DNA of 64,000 nucleotides from CAYSFW01 sp964620675 (GCA_964620675.1 CAZUJU010000011.1:10770-74769), one strand, 5' to 3'; numbered from the stretch's first letter, positions 44,258 to 54,924 are shown. Notes: generated from the sequence alone by a model not told the origin. Program-made: numbers and translations.

Positions 44258-45601
44258 TCACTCGCCGGCGATCGTCATTTCGCCGATCAGCAGCGACCCG
44301 GTAACGATGTTGCCGCGCAAATCGAGATCGTTGCCGACCGCGACGATTCCCTTGAACACTTCTCGCAGATTGCCGGCGATGGTGATTTCCTCGACCGGAT
44401 ACTGAATTTCGCCATGCTCGACCCAGAATCCCGCCGCACCGCGGGAGTAATCGCCAGTGACCATGTTCAAACCGTGACCGATCAATTCGGTCACCAGCAA
44501 TCCGGTGCCCATCGCGCGTAACAACTCATCGCGCCCCTGATTGCCCGGTTCGATTCGGAGATTGTGGACCCCGCCGGCGTTGCCCGTGGTCTGCATTCCG
44601 AGCTTGCGCGCGGAATAGCTGGAAAGCACATACCCATCCAACACGCCCGCGCTGACCAGGTCGCGCGGGCGCGTTGCGACGCCTTCGCCATCGTAAGCCG
44701 CGCTGCCGAGCCCGCGCGGAATCAACGGATCCTCGTGCAGACGAACAAAGCTCGGGAACAGTTGCTCGCCGATCGCGTCGTACAAAAAGCTTGCGCGACG
44801 GTAGAGTGCCCCGCCACTGATGGCGCCGACAAACTGCCCGATCAGGCCGCGCGCGAGTTCGGGGGTAAACAGGATTGGCGCCTTGCGCGTCCCCAAGCGG
44901 CGCCCCGACAAGCGCGCCACCGTGCGGCGCGCCGCCTCGCGCCCGATCTGCTCCGGCGCCTCCAGGTCGGCCGGTAGGCGCGCATTGCTATAATGGTAAT
45001 CGCGCTGCATCCCGTGTTCGTCCTCGGCGATCAAGGCACAACTCAGGCCGTGCCGGCTACCCGCGCGCACCCCGAGAAAGCCATGTGAATTGGCATAGGC
45101 AGAAACGCCCTCAAATGCGCTGACCGACGCGCCATCGGAATTGGTGAGACGCGGATCGACCGCAAACCCGGCGGCTTCACACGCACGCGCGATTTCGATC
45201 GCTTGCTCCGCATTGAGATCCCAGGGATGGTAGAGATCCAGGTCGGGTTGCTCACGCGCCATCAACTCGGCATCCGCTAAACCAGCGAACTCATCCTCGG
45301 AGGTGTAGCGAGCGATCCGGCACGCCGCCGCAACGGCTTCGACAATCGCCTTGCCGCTTAGGTCCGACGTGCTCGCCGAGCCCTTGCGCTGGTTGAAATA
45401 GACCGTCACCGCCATGCCTTGACCGCGGTGGTACTCGAGGGTCTCGACCTCGCCCATACGGACGTTCACCGACAGCCCGCTGTCGAGGCTCGCGCCGGCA
45501 TCGGCCGCGGTCGCGCCTTGGCGTCGCGCCTCATCCAATGCGTGCTGCACCGCATCACTGACGATCGTCTCATCCGCCCGTCGGGTCTGCATCAGGGTCA
45601 T
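44258..45601 (-). CDS. pmbA: PmbA/TldE metalloprotease partner subunit, canonical
   Basis: The 447-residue protein has the PmbA pattern: V-R-M-G-E-V-E-T-L-E-Y-H-R, D-Y-H-Y-S-N-A-R, F-V-G-A-I-S-G-G-A-L-Y-R and a C-terminal G-G-V-H-N-L-R-I-E-P-G. It has no HExxxH and pairs with TldD (46257-47702). AAGGAG lies five bases before the ATG. The gene sits beside yjgA in the arrangement usual for Pseudomonas-like genomes. A second pair occurs at 10811-13566. Confidence 0.95.
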   Translation of the reverse strand: MTLMQTRRADETIVSDAVQHALDEARRQGATAADAGASLDSGLSVNVRMGEVETLEYHRGQGMAVTVYFNQRKGSASTSDLSGKAIVEAVAAACRIARYTSEDEFAGLADAELMAREQPDLDLYHPWDLNAEQAIEIARACEAAGFAVDPRLTNSDGASVSAFEGVSAYANSHGFLGVRAGSRHGLSCALIAEDEHGMQRDYHYSNARLPADLEAPEQIGREAARRTVARLSGRRLGTRKAPILFTPELARGLIGQFVGAISGGALYRRASFLYDAIGEQLFPSFVRLHEDPLIPRGLGSAAYDGEGVATRPRDLVSAGVLDGYVLSSYSARKLGMQTTGNAGGVHNLRIEPGNQGRDELLRAMGTGLLVTELIGHGLNMVTGDYSRGAAGFWVEHGEIQYPVEEITIAGNLREVFKGIVAVGNDLDLRGNIVTGSLLIGEMTIAGE

Positions 45602-45707
45602 CTTGGCTCCTTATGGTGTATGGCTCGGATCGGCCGCGCGATCACCGCGCGAGCCCAAGCAGGTCGGTACCGACGCGATTCGCGTAACCCTGCTAGAATC
45701 GCCGGCC

Positions 45708-46241
45708 ATGGTTAATGATGAAGATCTTGAATTTGATTTTGGCACCGACGAACGTCCCAGCAAGTCCGCGCTCAAGCGTGCCGCCAAGGCCAAGCGCGCG
45801 CTGGCCGACCGTATTGTGGAACTCAGCCCCCAGCGCGTCGCCCGCCTCGCCTTGACGACTGAACTACTGGCGATCGTCGCCGACACCCGCGGCATTCGCG
45901 CCCACGGCGCGCGGCGCCGGCAACTGCAATATCTCGCCAAACAACTGCGCCTGTCCGGGCTTGCCGAGGAAATCGAAGCAGCGCTCGACCGCCTAGACTC
46001 GGGTACTCCGCCATTGCCGGCGGTGAATTCGTCCGCTCCAAAGCCACCCGATCCAGCCGCCGAACTGATCGCCGGAGGCGACACTATGCTGGAGCGATTC
46101 ATTGCAAACCATCCCGACGCCGAACGCGGGCGGTTGCGCCAGTTACTGCGCAATGCCGAACATCCGATCCCGGAACGCGCCGAGCGAGGCCGCAAGGCAT
46201 TGCGCGCCTACCTGTCGGAGCTGAACGCGAACATCGACTGA
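45708..46241 (+). CDS. yjgA: Ribosome biogenesis factor YjgA/DarP
   Basis: From the ATG at 45708 the product is 177 residues, normal for the family. Marks are the acidic start, P-S-K-S-A-L-K-R, R-R-Q-L-Q-Y-L-A-K-Q-L-R and a C-terminal R-G-R-K-A-L-R-A-Y-L. It binds late 50S ribosomal intermediates. It lies divergent from pmbA and convergent with tldD. Confidence 0.93.
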   Translation: MVNDEDLEFDFGTDERPSKSALKRAAKAKRALADRIVELSPQRVARLALTTELLAIVADTRGIRAHGARRRQLQYLAKQLRLSGLAEEIEAALDRLDSGTPPLPAVNSSAPKPPDPAAELIAGGDTMLERFIANHPDAERGRLRQLLRNAEHPIPERAERGRKALRAYLSELNANID

Positions 46242-46256
46242 TCCCGGCGCGCGGTT

Positions 46257-47702
46257 TCAACCGGCTTGGGTTCCGCCCACCGTCAGGCCATTGATCCGCA
46301 GCGTCGGCTGCCCGACCCCCACCGGCACGCTCTGACCATCTTTGCCACAGACGCCGACGCCCGCATCGAGGCGCATGTCGTTACCGATCATCGCCACCCG
46401 GGTCAACACATCGGGTCCGTTGCCGATCAGAGTCGCCCCTTTGACCGGGCGCGTCACCTTGCCGTCTTCGATCAAGTAGGCCTCGGAGGCCGAAAACACG
46501 AATTTTCCCGAGGTGATATCGACCTGGCCACCGCCGAAGTTCACCGCGTAAAGCCCCTTTTTAATGGAAGCGATGATCTCGGCAGGATCGTGAGCACCGG
46601 CCCGCATGTAGGTGTTGGTCATGCGCGGCAATGGCAGATGCGCGTAAGATTCTCGACGTCCGTTGCCGGTCGCCGACATGCCCATCAGGCGGGCATTCAG
46701 CTTGTCCTGCATGTAACCGACTAAAATGCCGTCCTCGATCAACGTGGTGCAGTGGGTGGGAGTCCCCTCGTCATCGATCGAAAGCGAACCGCGGCGATTG
46801 GGCAAAGTGCCATCGTCGACCACGGTAACCCCCGGCGACGCGACCCGTTGCCCAAGCAAGCCGGCGAAGGCGGAACTGCCCTTGCGATTAAAGTCACCTT
46901 CAAGCCCGTGCCCGATCGCTTCGTGCAACAGCACACCCGGCCAGCCCGGCCCCAGCACGACGTCCATCGTCCCCGCCGGCGCATCGATCGCATCGAGGTT
47001 GACCAGCGCCAGCCGCACCGCCTCGTGGGCATACTCGAAGGCGCGATTGCCTTCGAGGAAATAGCGATAGTCGACCCGCCCGCCACCGCCCGCGCTGCCC
47101 TGCTCACGTCGTCCGTTGTGCTCCACGATCACAGTGACATTCATCCGCACCAAGGGGCGAATATCGCTCGCCAGGGTGCCATCACTCGCTGCCACCAGGA
47201 TCAGCTCATGCACGCCGGAGAGGCTCACGATCACTTGCTGCACGCGTGAATCGATGCGACGGGTCTCGGTATCTACGCGCCGCAACAGCTCTATTTTGTC
47301 GATTTCGCTCAAGCTTGCGAGCGGATCATCGCTGCCGTACAACGCCGGCCACTGCTGCCGCGCACCCAGCATCGGCGCGGTGGCATCGCGCCCGCCGCGG
47401 GCGATCGCGCGGGCATTGCCGGCCGCTTCGAGGAGGATCGATTTTTCGAGCTGATCGGAGTACGCAAAGCCAGTCTTCTCCCCGCTCATCGCGCGCACCC
47501 CGACGCCCTGATCGAGATTGAAGCTGCCTTCTTTAATGATGCCGTCTTCCAGCACCCAAGACTCGTGCCGGCTGGCCTGAAAATAGACGTCCGCGGCGTC
47601 GATCCCTGGTCCGAGCACGCGCGCGAGCACGCCACCGAGGTCGTTTTCGTCGAGGCCTACCGGCGTGAGCAGAAGCGATTTGACGGTATCAAGTGTTTGC
47701 AC
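46257..47702 (-). CDS. tldD: TldD metalloprotease subunit, canonical
   Basis: The start is GTG at 47702, sharing one base with the nitrilase stop (TAGTG), and gives 481 residues, the same length as E. coli TldD. The catalytic H-E-A-I-G-H is at 260-265. Other marks are H-E-S-W-V-L-E-D-G-I-I-K and A-M-S-G-E-K-T-G-F-A-Y near the N-terminus. With PmbA it forms a heterodimer that degrades unfolded or modified peptides, including antitoxin CcdA and microcin B17 precursors in E. coli. The coupling to the nitrilase gene is unusual in its TAGTG form. Confidence 0.95.
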   Translation of the reverse strand: MQTLDTVKSLLLTPVGLDENDLGGVLARVLGPGIDAADVYFQASRHESWVLEDGIIKEGSFNLDQGVGVRAMSGEKTGFAYSDQLEKSILLEAAGNARAIARGGRDATAPMLGARQQWPALYGSDDPLASLSEIDKIELLRRVDTETRRIDSRVQQVIVSLSGVHELILVAASDGTLASDIRPLVRMNVTVIVEHNGRREQGSAGGGGRVDYRYFLEGNRAFEYAHEAVRLALVNLDAIDAPAGTMDVVLGPGWPGVLLHEAIGHGLEGDFNRKGSSAFAGLLGQRVASPGVTVVDDGTLPNRRGSLSIDDEGTPTHCTTLIEDGILVGYMQDKLNARLMGMSATGNGRRESYAHLPLPRMTNTYMRAGAHDPAEIIASIKKGLYAVNFGGGQVDITSGKFVFSASEAYLIEDGKVTRPVKGATLIGNGPDVLTRVAMIGNDMRLDAGVGVCGKDGQSVPVGVGQPTLRINGLTVGGTQAG

Positions 47703-48529
47703 TAGAGCAGTTCTTCCATTAAGCGTCGATGTTGCAGAGCGGGAAACGATTTCCGTGTCGACTGTAAGAAATCTGTCTTGATTTCGCCAGTGACGATGCC
47801 CGGGGTGTTGGTTCTCGAAATCGCGACGACACCGCCCCAGGGATCCACGACCATGCTGTGACCATAGGTGGAGCGGCCGTTGACATGATAACCGCCCTGC
47901 GCCGCTGCCACGATGTAGCACAGATTTTCGATCGCGCGCGCCCGCAGCAGGATCTCCCAATGCGCGCGTCCGGTCGGTTCGGTAAACGCTGCCGGCAACA
48001 GGATGATCTCGGCGCCTTCGGCGGTCAACCGCCGGAACAACTCGGGAAAGCGCAGGTCATAGCACACCGCGAGACCGATGCGCCCGAACGGTGAATCGAC
48101 CACCTTGATCTGATCACCGGGATAGATCGTGGACGACTCGTTGTAACGCTCGTCCGAGCCGATCAATTGGACATCGAACAAATGAATCTTGTCGTAGCGG
48201 GCGACCTCTTTGCCGGCGTGATCGAACAACAGCGAGGTGGCATAGACCCGGTCGTCGTCGGGACTCTGAATCGGAATGGTACCGCCACATAGCCAAACGC
48301 CATGCCGACGCGCCTGCTCGGCGAGGAATTCCTGCAGTGGCCCCTGCCCCGGCTGTTCCCGATGACGCAGCTTGTCCTCTTCATTGAGGCCCATGATCGC
48401 GAAATTCTCCGGCAGCACGACCAGTTTCGCGCCGACCGCGGCGGCTTTTTGAATGAGCTTTTCCGCAGTGATGAGGTTTGCAGCGAGCTGCGGCCCGGAA
48501 GCCATTTGAACAGCGGCAAATAAGGTCAT
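47702..48529 (-). CDS. Carbon-nitrogen hydrolase (nitrilase family, Nit1-like)
   Basis: The ATG at 48529 follows AGGAG. The 275-residue protein has the catalytic triad: Glu in L-P-E-N-F-A-I-M, Lys in Y-D-K-I-H-L-F-D and Cys in A-V-C-Y-D-L-R-F-P-E. It is closest to the Nit1-type amidases that hydrolyse deaminated glutathione, a metabolite-repair activity. It lies between yhdP and tldD as in Pseudomonas. Confidence 0.92.
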   Translation of the reverse strand: MTLFAAVQMASGPQLAANLITAEKLIQKAAAVGAKLVVLPENFAIMGLNEEDKLRHREQPGQGPLQEFLAEQARRHGVWLCGGTIPIQSPDDDRVYATSLLFDHAGKEVARYDKIHLFDVQLIGSDERYNESSTIYPGDQIKVVDSPFGRIGLAVCYDLRFPELFRRLTAEGAEIILLPAAFTEPTGRAHWEILLRARAIENLCYIVAAAQGGYHVNGRSTYGHSMVVDPWGGVVAISRTNTPGIVTGEIKTDFLQSTRKSFPALQHRRLMEELL

Positions 48530-48758
48530 GTGGTCTCCTGCAAACACGTAAATTCGGGGCTTGACGGCGGAATGACCTGCGCTCGACGCTCCGAATGCCG
48601 GCGGAATCATTCCCTTCCGTACTTTTTAACAGTTTTCTTTTGCCGATTCTTTGCGAGAAGTACAGAAATTGCTTCAATTCCGGGGGCGGAACAGGGATTC
48701 CCATTTGCGCAGGCTGGCTCCATCGGCGGTCGTGCCGCCTACGGCGATCAAAAATCCG

Positions 48759-51700
48759 TCAGTCTGCCGCGTCCGGTACCGAAGGCAGCAAGCGAATGAC
48801 CGGATTGCCCCAATCGCCACTGATCGCATACGTCAACTCGGCGCCCGCGCCAAGTTCAATACCGCTCTCGCGCATCAGCTTGTCGAACAGATAAACGACG
48901 ACACCGACCTCAGGCCCCGCAAGAAAACTCGCCGCGACCGGGAGCGTGCCGGACAAACGCGGCCGGACCACCACCGTCCCATCAAAGCTCTGCGCCGCCA
49001 GCCCGATAAGGCCACTCAGCGCCATCCGAGCCGCCGAACCAGAGATTGTCAGATCTTCGATCGTGCCATACCCGTCACGAAAGCTCGCCGCGCCGCCGAG
49101 CACGTCATACGCGAACCCTTCCTCAGCCACATCGCGGAAGTTGAGGGCGAGCCGTTTCGGTAAGTGATCGATGCTCAGTAATGCGATCAGTCGCCCCAAT
49201 CCGGGCTCGACTCCGAGCAGCCGGCCGTTGCGCAAGGTGGTCTCGAGGCGGCCCTCCAACGCCGTCAGCACTGGCACATGCGGCGGTCCTGGCCAACGCA
49301 GCCAGCCGTTGAGATGACCGACGCCACTGCCGAGACTCTCGGTTCCGATCACCTCGCGCAGAATCGCGCCGACATTGCGCCCGTCGAAGGCAAGTTCCAG
49401 GAAGGTTTGATGGCGATCGACCGTCGGTGCTCGCCAAAACCCGGTCACTGAGGCTGAGAGCAGTTGCGAATGCAGCTCCAGGCGTTCGATGGACTGACCC
49501 TCGGCGGTATGAGCGGTACGCAGCACCCCACGCTCATACTGACTGTCGCCCCAGCGCAGATCGTCGATGGTGAGATCGAGCGCGGGGATCTGGTGCGGTA
49601 AAAGCACGCCGTCACCGCCCGTACCCGGCGCCGCCTCCGCATGACGTTGCCAGATCAAACGCTTGAGATGCCCGCGCAGTGGCAGGCCATCGCGCCAGCG
49701 TGCCGGTAGCTCGAAATCGCCGGCGATCTCGGGCGATTGCACGCTTAGATTCCAATTGTCGAGCGTTCCCCGCGCGGTGACCTGCACCGAGCGAAAGCGC
49801 TGCGATCCGAGTCGAACCGTATCGAACCTCACATCGCTGGCATTCACCGGCATCGGCACGGTAACCCCGCCGCCGCGGCCCGCGCGGTCCGGTCCGCCAA
49901 GCCAGCCCAGCCACTCCGATAGTTTGACCTCACCCCAGCGCCCCTGCACCAGCACGCCGCTGGCCGGCGGTTCCGGCGCCGGGCGGCCGAGCCCGATCGC
50001 AACACGCTGTAAATCTAAGGTATCGCGCCAACGCACCGAGCCGCGGCTCGACAGCAGGTCGGCGTACTCGAGTGCGTAATTGATCGGCCCGGATTGCAGC
50101 GGAAACTGCAGCTTGAACGCGCGCTGGTTGAAAGTCGCCTTGCCCAGCGGCTCGGGCAAACGCAGTCCGGTGCCGTGCAGGTCCGAAGTCAAGGTCAACG
50201 TCGGTGTGGCATTGCGCGGGATCTCGATGCGCGCGCGCCAATCGGAGTCGCCGAAACTGAGCGCCTCCAGGCGTTCGGCCTGCGTCGGCAGCAGCGCCTT
50301 GAGCGCGAAACGTCCGGCAACGTCGATCCCGACCCGCCGATCGGGGCCGGTTTCCACGTCGATCGTGACCGGACGATCGCGCAGGATCGCCCGGATCCCG
50401 CGCGCGTGGTAAGTCTGTTCGGTGAATTCGAGTAGGCCGGTGACCTCGGTTGCATCAATATCGCCCGGGTCCAGACGCAAGCGACTCCCCAGCAATTCGA
50501 GCCGGCCGCGCACACTGGGATGCTCGGTCTCGCCAAACCGGGCCGGGATGCGTAAACCGAGCTCTAACGCGCTGTCGCCGGCAACCGCGACCGATTCAAG
50601 AAAACCGCGCAGCGGCGTGCCGATCGGCGTCTCTCGCAGAAATTTCACTACGTCGGCGACCGGTCCGCGCGCCCGCGCATCGATGGCGATCACGGCCTGG
50701 GACAGATCGGGAATCGCCACTGTGCTGGCGCCCAGTGCCGACGAGAACAGGCGACCGCGGTCCAGGACGACATTCAAACTCGCGTTATCGAATCGCACCG
50801 AGCCATCGATGGCGTCGATTTCCGGCCACTCGTGTAGGTAACGCAACACCCCATCGCTGACCTGAAACCCTGCGCTAAGGCGCGCCTTGCCAGATGTGAA
50901 CGCCGCCGCAGCGAGTGGTCCATCCCAACGCAGATGCGCGTTGCTGAGGGTGCCGCCGCGAAACGCCTCGCGCAGCCAGACACCGGAGCGTTGCGGCAGC
51001 CAACGATAAGGTAAATGCTGGCTCAACTTCGTCAGCTCGATCGCGGGCACCTGGAGTTCGGCGGTCAGCGTCGGGACATCATCGTCCTCCGAACCACGCA
51101 GCACCGCGGCCCCATCAGCGCGGAAGTCCGCATGTTCGATCCGCACGCGATCGGCTTGCAGGGTCCAACCGGTCGCCGCCGGGTGCCAGCTCAACTCGGC
51201 GAACAGTGACTTCAGCGCCACGGGCTGTTCCAGCAACCGCGGCAGAGTGACGACCGCGTCGATGCCGCTGAAACGGGCCTGGCCCACTTCTTCTTTCCCG
51301 AACGAAACCTGCAAACCGGAAATTCCCGGAATCGCGGCCGACGGCAGCCACCGCAGATGCGACAGCATTCCGCTGTAACGGCTGTGCCACGGTTGCTCGG
51401 CGCCCTCGCGCCGCAGCGCGAGGCGCAGCCGCGACAGCTCGCCGCCGAGCTGCATCGCCGCGAGATGGGTTTGCCATTCGAACGGTAGCCGCTCGGCAAG
51501 CTGCGCAATCTCGGCCAGGGTGCCCACATCGGCCCAATCCAGCGCCAGTTCGACCTCAGCCCGATCGGCGTCGGCGGTATAGCCCAAGCTTAACCCCGAC
51601 GCGGGCCACGCGCGCCCAGCCGAAACGATCCAGAGCTGGTCGAGATCAAGCCGCCACCGCGCCGCGCCGCCGCGAAACGCGACCCGGCTGGTGACCTGCG

Positions 51701-52586
51701 GAATCACGCGCCGCTGATCGATATCCCCCGCCGGACCCACGCTGAAATCGCGCAGAGAGAAGTCACCCAGCGTGTCAAACCCATGTTCCGGTGACCGCTC
51801 GCCCCACAGGCGCACATCAAACCGTCCGCCGCGCACCCCCGGAATACCCGGTAGCCAGTGCAATGGCCAGCCGGCCAGTTCAAGATCGTCGCCATCAAGA
51901 AAAAACCGGGTATTCCAGGCAAGATAGTTTTCGACCGGCCCGTCCGCCATCAGCACCACGTGCGCCGCGTTGCCCAGATGGGACGGCAATCGCACGTCGG
52001 CTTCGAAGGAGAGTGCGCGCGGTTGCACCTTTAACTCTGCGTCGGTCACGGTGAAAGCAAAATCGCGTCCGAGCGGCGCGTCTTGCCATTGCACCTGAAT
52101 ATCCCGCAGCCGCACTTCGAGCCCTGCCAGCAATTCCAGCGGGTTGACCGCAGTCGCCGGCCCACGTTGCAGATGTTGCAGGCCACGCACGAGCATGCGC
52201 CCATCGCGGGTTCGGGTAATCGAAAGCTCGCTTCCGGTCAATGCGATCAGGTCGGGTTCGAGCTGCCGTTGGCGCAGGCTGCGCCAAGGATCGATACGCA
52301 CTTCCAGATGATGGAAGCCCAACAGCGGCGCTAGCCCCATGTCGTCCTTGATCTGGACGCCGAACAACTCCAGGGTCGGCGCAAAGCCATGCCAGCCCAG
52401 CGCGATTTCATCGATCGCGACCGGGCGTTTCAACAACCGGCTCAGCTGCGCCGCGACCTCACCCCGGTACTCTTTCGCAAACGGGGTAGCGATGCGCGCC
52501 ACGCTGACCACGATCGCACTCACAATCACAAGCGCAACCAGGACACCCCAGCCCCACGATAGGCTGCGAACCAGCAACAGCTTCAT
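48759..52586 (-). CDS. yhdP: YhdP-family AsmA-like protein
   Basis: The 1275-residue protein has one N-terminal membrane segment (about 12-32) and a very long periplasmic part of repeated beta strands, matching YhdP in length and the AsmA-like start and end. In E. coli YhdP bridges the envelope and helps move phospholipids to the outer membrane with TamB and YdbH. Its position between rng and the nitrilase gene is conserved. The stretch between it and the nitrilase gene (48530-48758) holds no gene. Confidence 0.93.
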   Translation of the reverse strand: MKLLLVRSLSWGWGVLVALVIVSAIVVSVARIATPFAKEYRGEVAAQLSRLLKRPVAIDEIALGWHGFAPTLELFGVQIKDDMGLAPLLGFHHLEVRIDPWRSLRQRQLEPDLIALTGSELSITRTRDGRMLVRGLQHLQRGPATAVNPLELLAGLEVRLRDIQVQWQDAPLGRDFAFTVTDAELKVQPRALSFEADVRLPSHLGNAAHVVLMADGPVENYLAWNTRFFLDGDDLELAGWPLHWLPGIPGVRGGRFDVRLWGERSPEHGFDTLGDFSLRDFSVGPAGDIDQRRVIPQVTSRVAFRGGAARWRLDLDQLWIVSAGRAWPASGLSLGYTADADRAEVELALDWADVGTLAEIAQLAERLPFEWQTHLAAMQLGGELSRLRLALRREGAEQPWHSRYSGMLSHLRWLPSAAIPGISGLQVSFGKEEVGQARFSGIDAVVTLPRLLEQPVALKSLFAELSWHPAATGWTLQADRVRIEHADFRADGAAVLRGSEDDDVPTLTAELQVPAIELTKLSQHLPYRWLPQRSGVWLREAFRGGTLSNAHLRWDGPLAAAAFTSGKARLSAGFQVSDGVLRYLHEWPEIDAIDGSVRFDNASLNVVLDRGRLFSSALGASTVAIPDLSQAVIAIDARARGPVADVVKFLRETPIGTPLRGFLESVAVAGDSALELGLRIPARFGETEHPSVRGRLELLGSRLRLDPGDIDATEVTGLLEFTEQTYHARGIRAILRDRPVTIDVETGPDRRVGIDVAGRFALKALLPTQAERLEALSFGDSDWRARIEIPRNATPTLTLTSDLHGTGLRLPEPLGKATFNQRAFKLQFPLQSGPINYALEYADLLSSRGSVRWRDTLDLQRVAIGLGRPAPEPPASGVLVQGRWGEVKLSEWLGWLGGPDRAGRGGGVTVPMPVNASDVRFDTVRLGSQRFRSVQVTARGTLDNWNLSVQSPEIAGDFELPARWRDGLPLRGHLKRLIWQRHAEAAPGTGGDGVLLPHQIPALDLTIDDLRWGDSQYERGVLRTAHTAEGQSIERLELHSQLLSASVTGFWRAPTVDRHQTFLELAFDGRNVGAILREVIGTESLGSGVGHLNGWLRWPGPPHVPVLTALEGRLETTLRNGRLLGVEPGLGRLIALLSIDHLPKRLALNFRDVAEEGFAYDVLGGAASFRDGYGTIEDLTISGSAARMALSGLIGLAAQSFDGTVVVRPRLSGTLPVAASFLAGPEVGVVVYLFDKLMRESGIELGAGAELTYAISGDWGNPVIRLLPSVPDAAD

Positions 52587-52671
52587 ACGCCGACCGCGGA
52601 GACATTCCGGTGCCGATACCCGGTGCGAGTCATCCGGTTACCCCCGGCAGCACCGCACGGTCGTTAAGCGA

Positions 52672-54135
52672 CTAGACCGGCACCACATCGAACTGCTCCT
52701 GGCCGTACTGCGCCTCGACCTGATATTTGATCGGAATATTGATGAACTGCTGCAACTCGGCCAGGCTCGAGGACTCCTCGTCGAGCAACAGATCGACCAC
52801 ATCCTGCGAGGCCAGCACCAGCAACTCGCGTGCGTCGTATTGGCGCGCCTCGCGGAGAATTTCACGGAACAACTCGTAACAGACCGTCTCGGCAGTCTTC
52901 ACGTAGCCGCGACCCTGGCAGTTCGAGCACGGCTCGCAGAGCACATGTTCGAGACTCTCGCGGGTACGCTTGCGCGTCATCTCCACCAGCCCAAGCGGCG
53001 AAACGTCGCACACGACACACTTTGCGTGATCTTTCTCCAATGCCTTCTCGAGCGCCCGCAATACCTGCCGCCGGTGATCGCTTTCGACCATGTCGATAAA
53101 GTCGATAATGATAATGCCACCGAGATTGCGCAAACGCAGTTGCCGCGCGATCGCCTGCGCCGCTTCGAGGTTGGTCTTGAAGATGGTTTCCTCGAGATTG
53201 CGCGAGCCGACGAACCCGCCGGTATTGACGTCGATGGTGGTCATCGACTCGGTCTGATCAAAGATGAGGTAACCGCCGGATTTCAACACCACCTTGCGAT
53301 CGAGCGCCCGCAGAATCTCATCCTCGACGCCGTAGAGATCGAATATCGGACGCTCGCCGGTATACAGCACGAGCCGGTCAACCATTTCCGGCACGTAGGC
53401 CTCGGCGAATTCCTGCAGTGCGAGAAAGGTCTCGCGCGAATCGATCAACACCCGCTCGCAGCCGCCACCGACCGTATCGCGCAAGGTGCGCTTGACCAGC
53501 GGCAGATCGGCATAGATACAGGTGCCGGCCTTGGCGGTGGTTTCGCGCTCACGCACCTTGTTCCAGACTCGCTGCAGAAACTCGACATCCTGCGTCAACT
53601 CCTGCTCGGCGACGCCCTCGGCCGCAGTGCGCAAAATGAAGCCGAACTCCTGGTGGCCGCGCAGCGCATTAACAATCTGACGTAGGCGTTCACGCTCGGC
53701 CGCCTCCTCAATCCGAGTTGAAATGCCGATGTTGCTTCCGCGCGGCATCAGCACCAGGTAACGCGACGGGATCGTGATGTTGGTGGTCAAGCGTGCGCCT
53801 TTCGTCCCGAGCGGATCCTTGACCACCTGCACCAACACCTCTTGCCCCTGCTGCAACAGGCTCGAAATACTGCGCGGTCGCTCGACCGGCGCTTCCTCTT
53901 CCAACATCGTCGGGATCACATCGGAGGCGTGCAGGAAAGCCGCCTTGTCGAGTCCAATATCGACGAATGCCGCCTCCATGCCGGGCAACACGCGACAAAC
54001 CTTGCCCTTGAAAATGTTCCCGACCAACCCCCGCCGCCGGGTACGCTCGATCGCGACCTCCTGCAACACGCCGTGTTCGAGTTGCGCAACCCGCGTCTCT
54101 TGCGGTGTGACATTCATCAACACTTCATTGCTCAT
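52672..54135 (-). CDS. rng: Ribonuclease G
   Basis: The 487-residue protein has an N-terminal S1 domain (G-N-I-F-K-G-K-V, A-F-V-D-I-G), the catalytic Asp motifs T-I-D-V-N-T-G-G and I-I-I-D-F-I-D-M, and the zinc-link cysteines in C-E-P-C-S-N-C-Q-G-R-G. It lacks the long C-terminal scaffold of RNase E. It processes 16S rRNA 5' ends and some mRNAs. Its start overlaps the maf stop. Confidence 0.96.
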   Translation of the reverse strand: MSNEVLMNVTPQETRVAQLEHGVLQEVAIERTRRRGLVGNIFKGKVCRVLPGMEAAFVDIGLDKAAFLHASDVIPTMLEEEAPVERPRSISSLLQQGQEVLVQVVKDPLGTKGARLTTNITIPSRYLVLMPRGSNIGISTRIEEAAERERLRQIVNALRGHQEFGFILRTAAEGVAEQELTQDVEFLQRVWNKVRERETTAKAGTCIYADLPLVKRTLRDTVGGGCERVLIDSRETFLALQEFAEAYVPEMVDRLVLYTGERPIFDLYGVEDEILRALDRKVVLKSGGYLIFDQTESMTTIDVNTGGFVGSRNLEETIFKTNLEAAQAIARQLRLRNLGGIIIIDFIDMVESDHRRQVLRALEKALEKDHAKCVVCDVSPLGLVEMTRKRTRESLEHVLCEPCSNCQGRGYVKTAETVCYELFREILREARQYDARELLVLASQDVVDLLLDEESSSLAELQQFINIPIKYQVEAQYGQEQFDVVPV

Positions 54136-54740
54136 ACGTACTGAGGTCCAGCAGGGTTCAAAATCTCGACACCGTGGCGACGCAACAGCACCGCCGTTTC
54201 AAACAACGGCAACCCGACGACACCCGAATAACTCCCGTTCAACGCCTCAACAAACACTGCCGCCAACCCCTGAATGCCGTAGCTGCCGGCCTTGTCGTCG
54301 GGTTCCCCGCTGGCGCAATAAGCCGCGATTTGTGACTCGCTCAAGTCGCAGAAGCGCACTCGCGACGCCGACACCGCGCTCAACATCCGCCCCTCGCGCC
54401 ATACCGCGACCGCCGAGAACACCTGGTGCTCGCGCCCGGCGAGGCGCCGCAACATGGCGCTGGCCTCGGCGCGATCGCGCGGCTTGCCGAAGATTTCGTC
54501 GCCCAGCGCCACCGCGGTATCGGCAGCAATCACCACTGCGGCGGGAAACTGCAACGCCGCCGCGGCCGCCTTGGTACACGCGATGCGCTCCGTGTAGTCG
54601 CGCGGCGATTCGCTCAGCGCTGGCACTTCCGGCACATTCGAGACCCAGATCCGAGGCGCAATCCCGATTTGTGACAATAGCTCATGGCGCCGTGGCGAGG
54701 CCGAAGCCAGCACCACCAGGGGGTTCGAAAGAGTCCCCAT
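54132..54740 (-). CDS. maf: Maf-family nucleotide pyrophosphatase (YhdE type)
   Basis: From the ATG at 54740 the product is 202 residues. Marks are L-A-S-A-S-P-R-R-H-E-L-L at the start, A-D-T-A-V-A-L in the middle and D-K-A-G-S-Y-G-I-Q-G toward the end. YhdE-type Maf proteins hydrolyse dTTP and UTP and may prevent incorporation of modified nucleotides. It precedes rng with a four-base overlap. Confidence 0.94.
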   Translation of the reverse strand: MGTLSNPLVVLASASPRRHELLSQIGIAPRIWVSNVPEVPALSESPRDYTERIACTKAAAAALQFPAAVVIAADTAVALGDEIFGKPRDRAEASAMLRRLAGREHQVFSAVAVWREGRMLSAVSASRVRFCDLSESQIAAYCASGEPDDKAGSYGIQGLAAVFVEALNGSYSGVVGLPLFETAVLLRRHGVEILNPAGPQYV

Positions 54741-54924
54741 GTCAGGGTCCGAGGCGGATCGCGGAGTCACTCGTGGGGCCGATGCCATTGAACGGAAGGA
54801 CAGGCTACACAAACCGGAGCGCGGCGCAAAGCGGAGCGACGCGCGGGTACCTCAAGCCGTGAAGCGGCGCTCACGACCGTTACCGCGGCGGGTCTGAACG
54901 GCGGCCGTCACGGGGTGCAGCCTC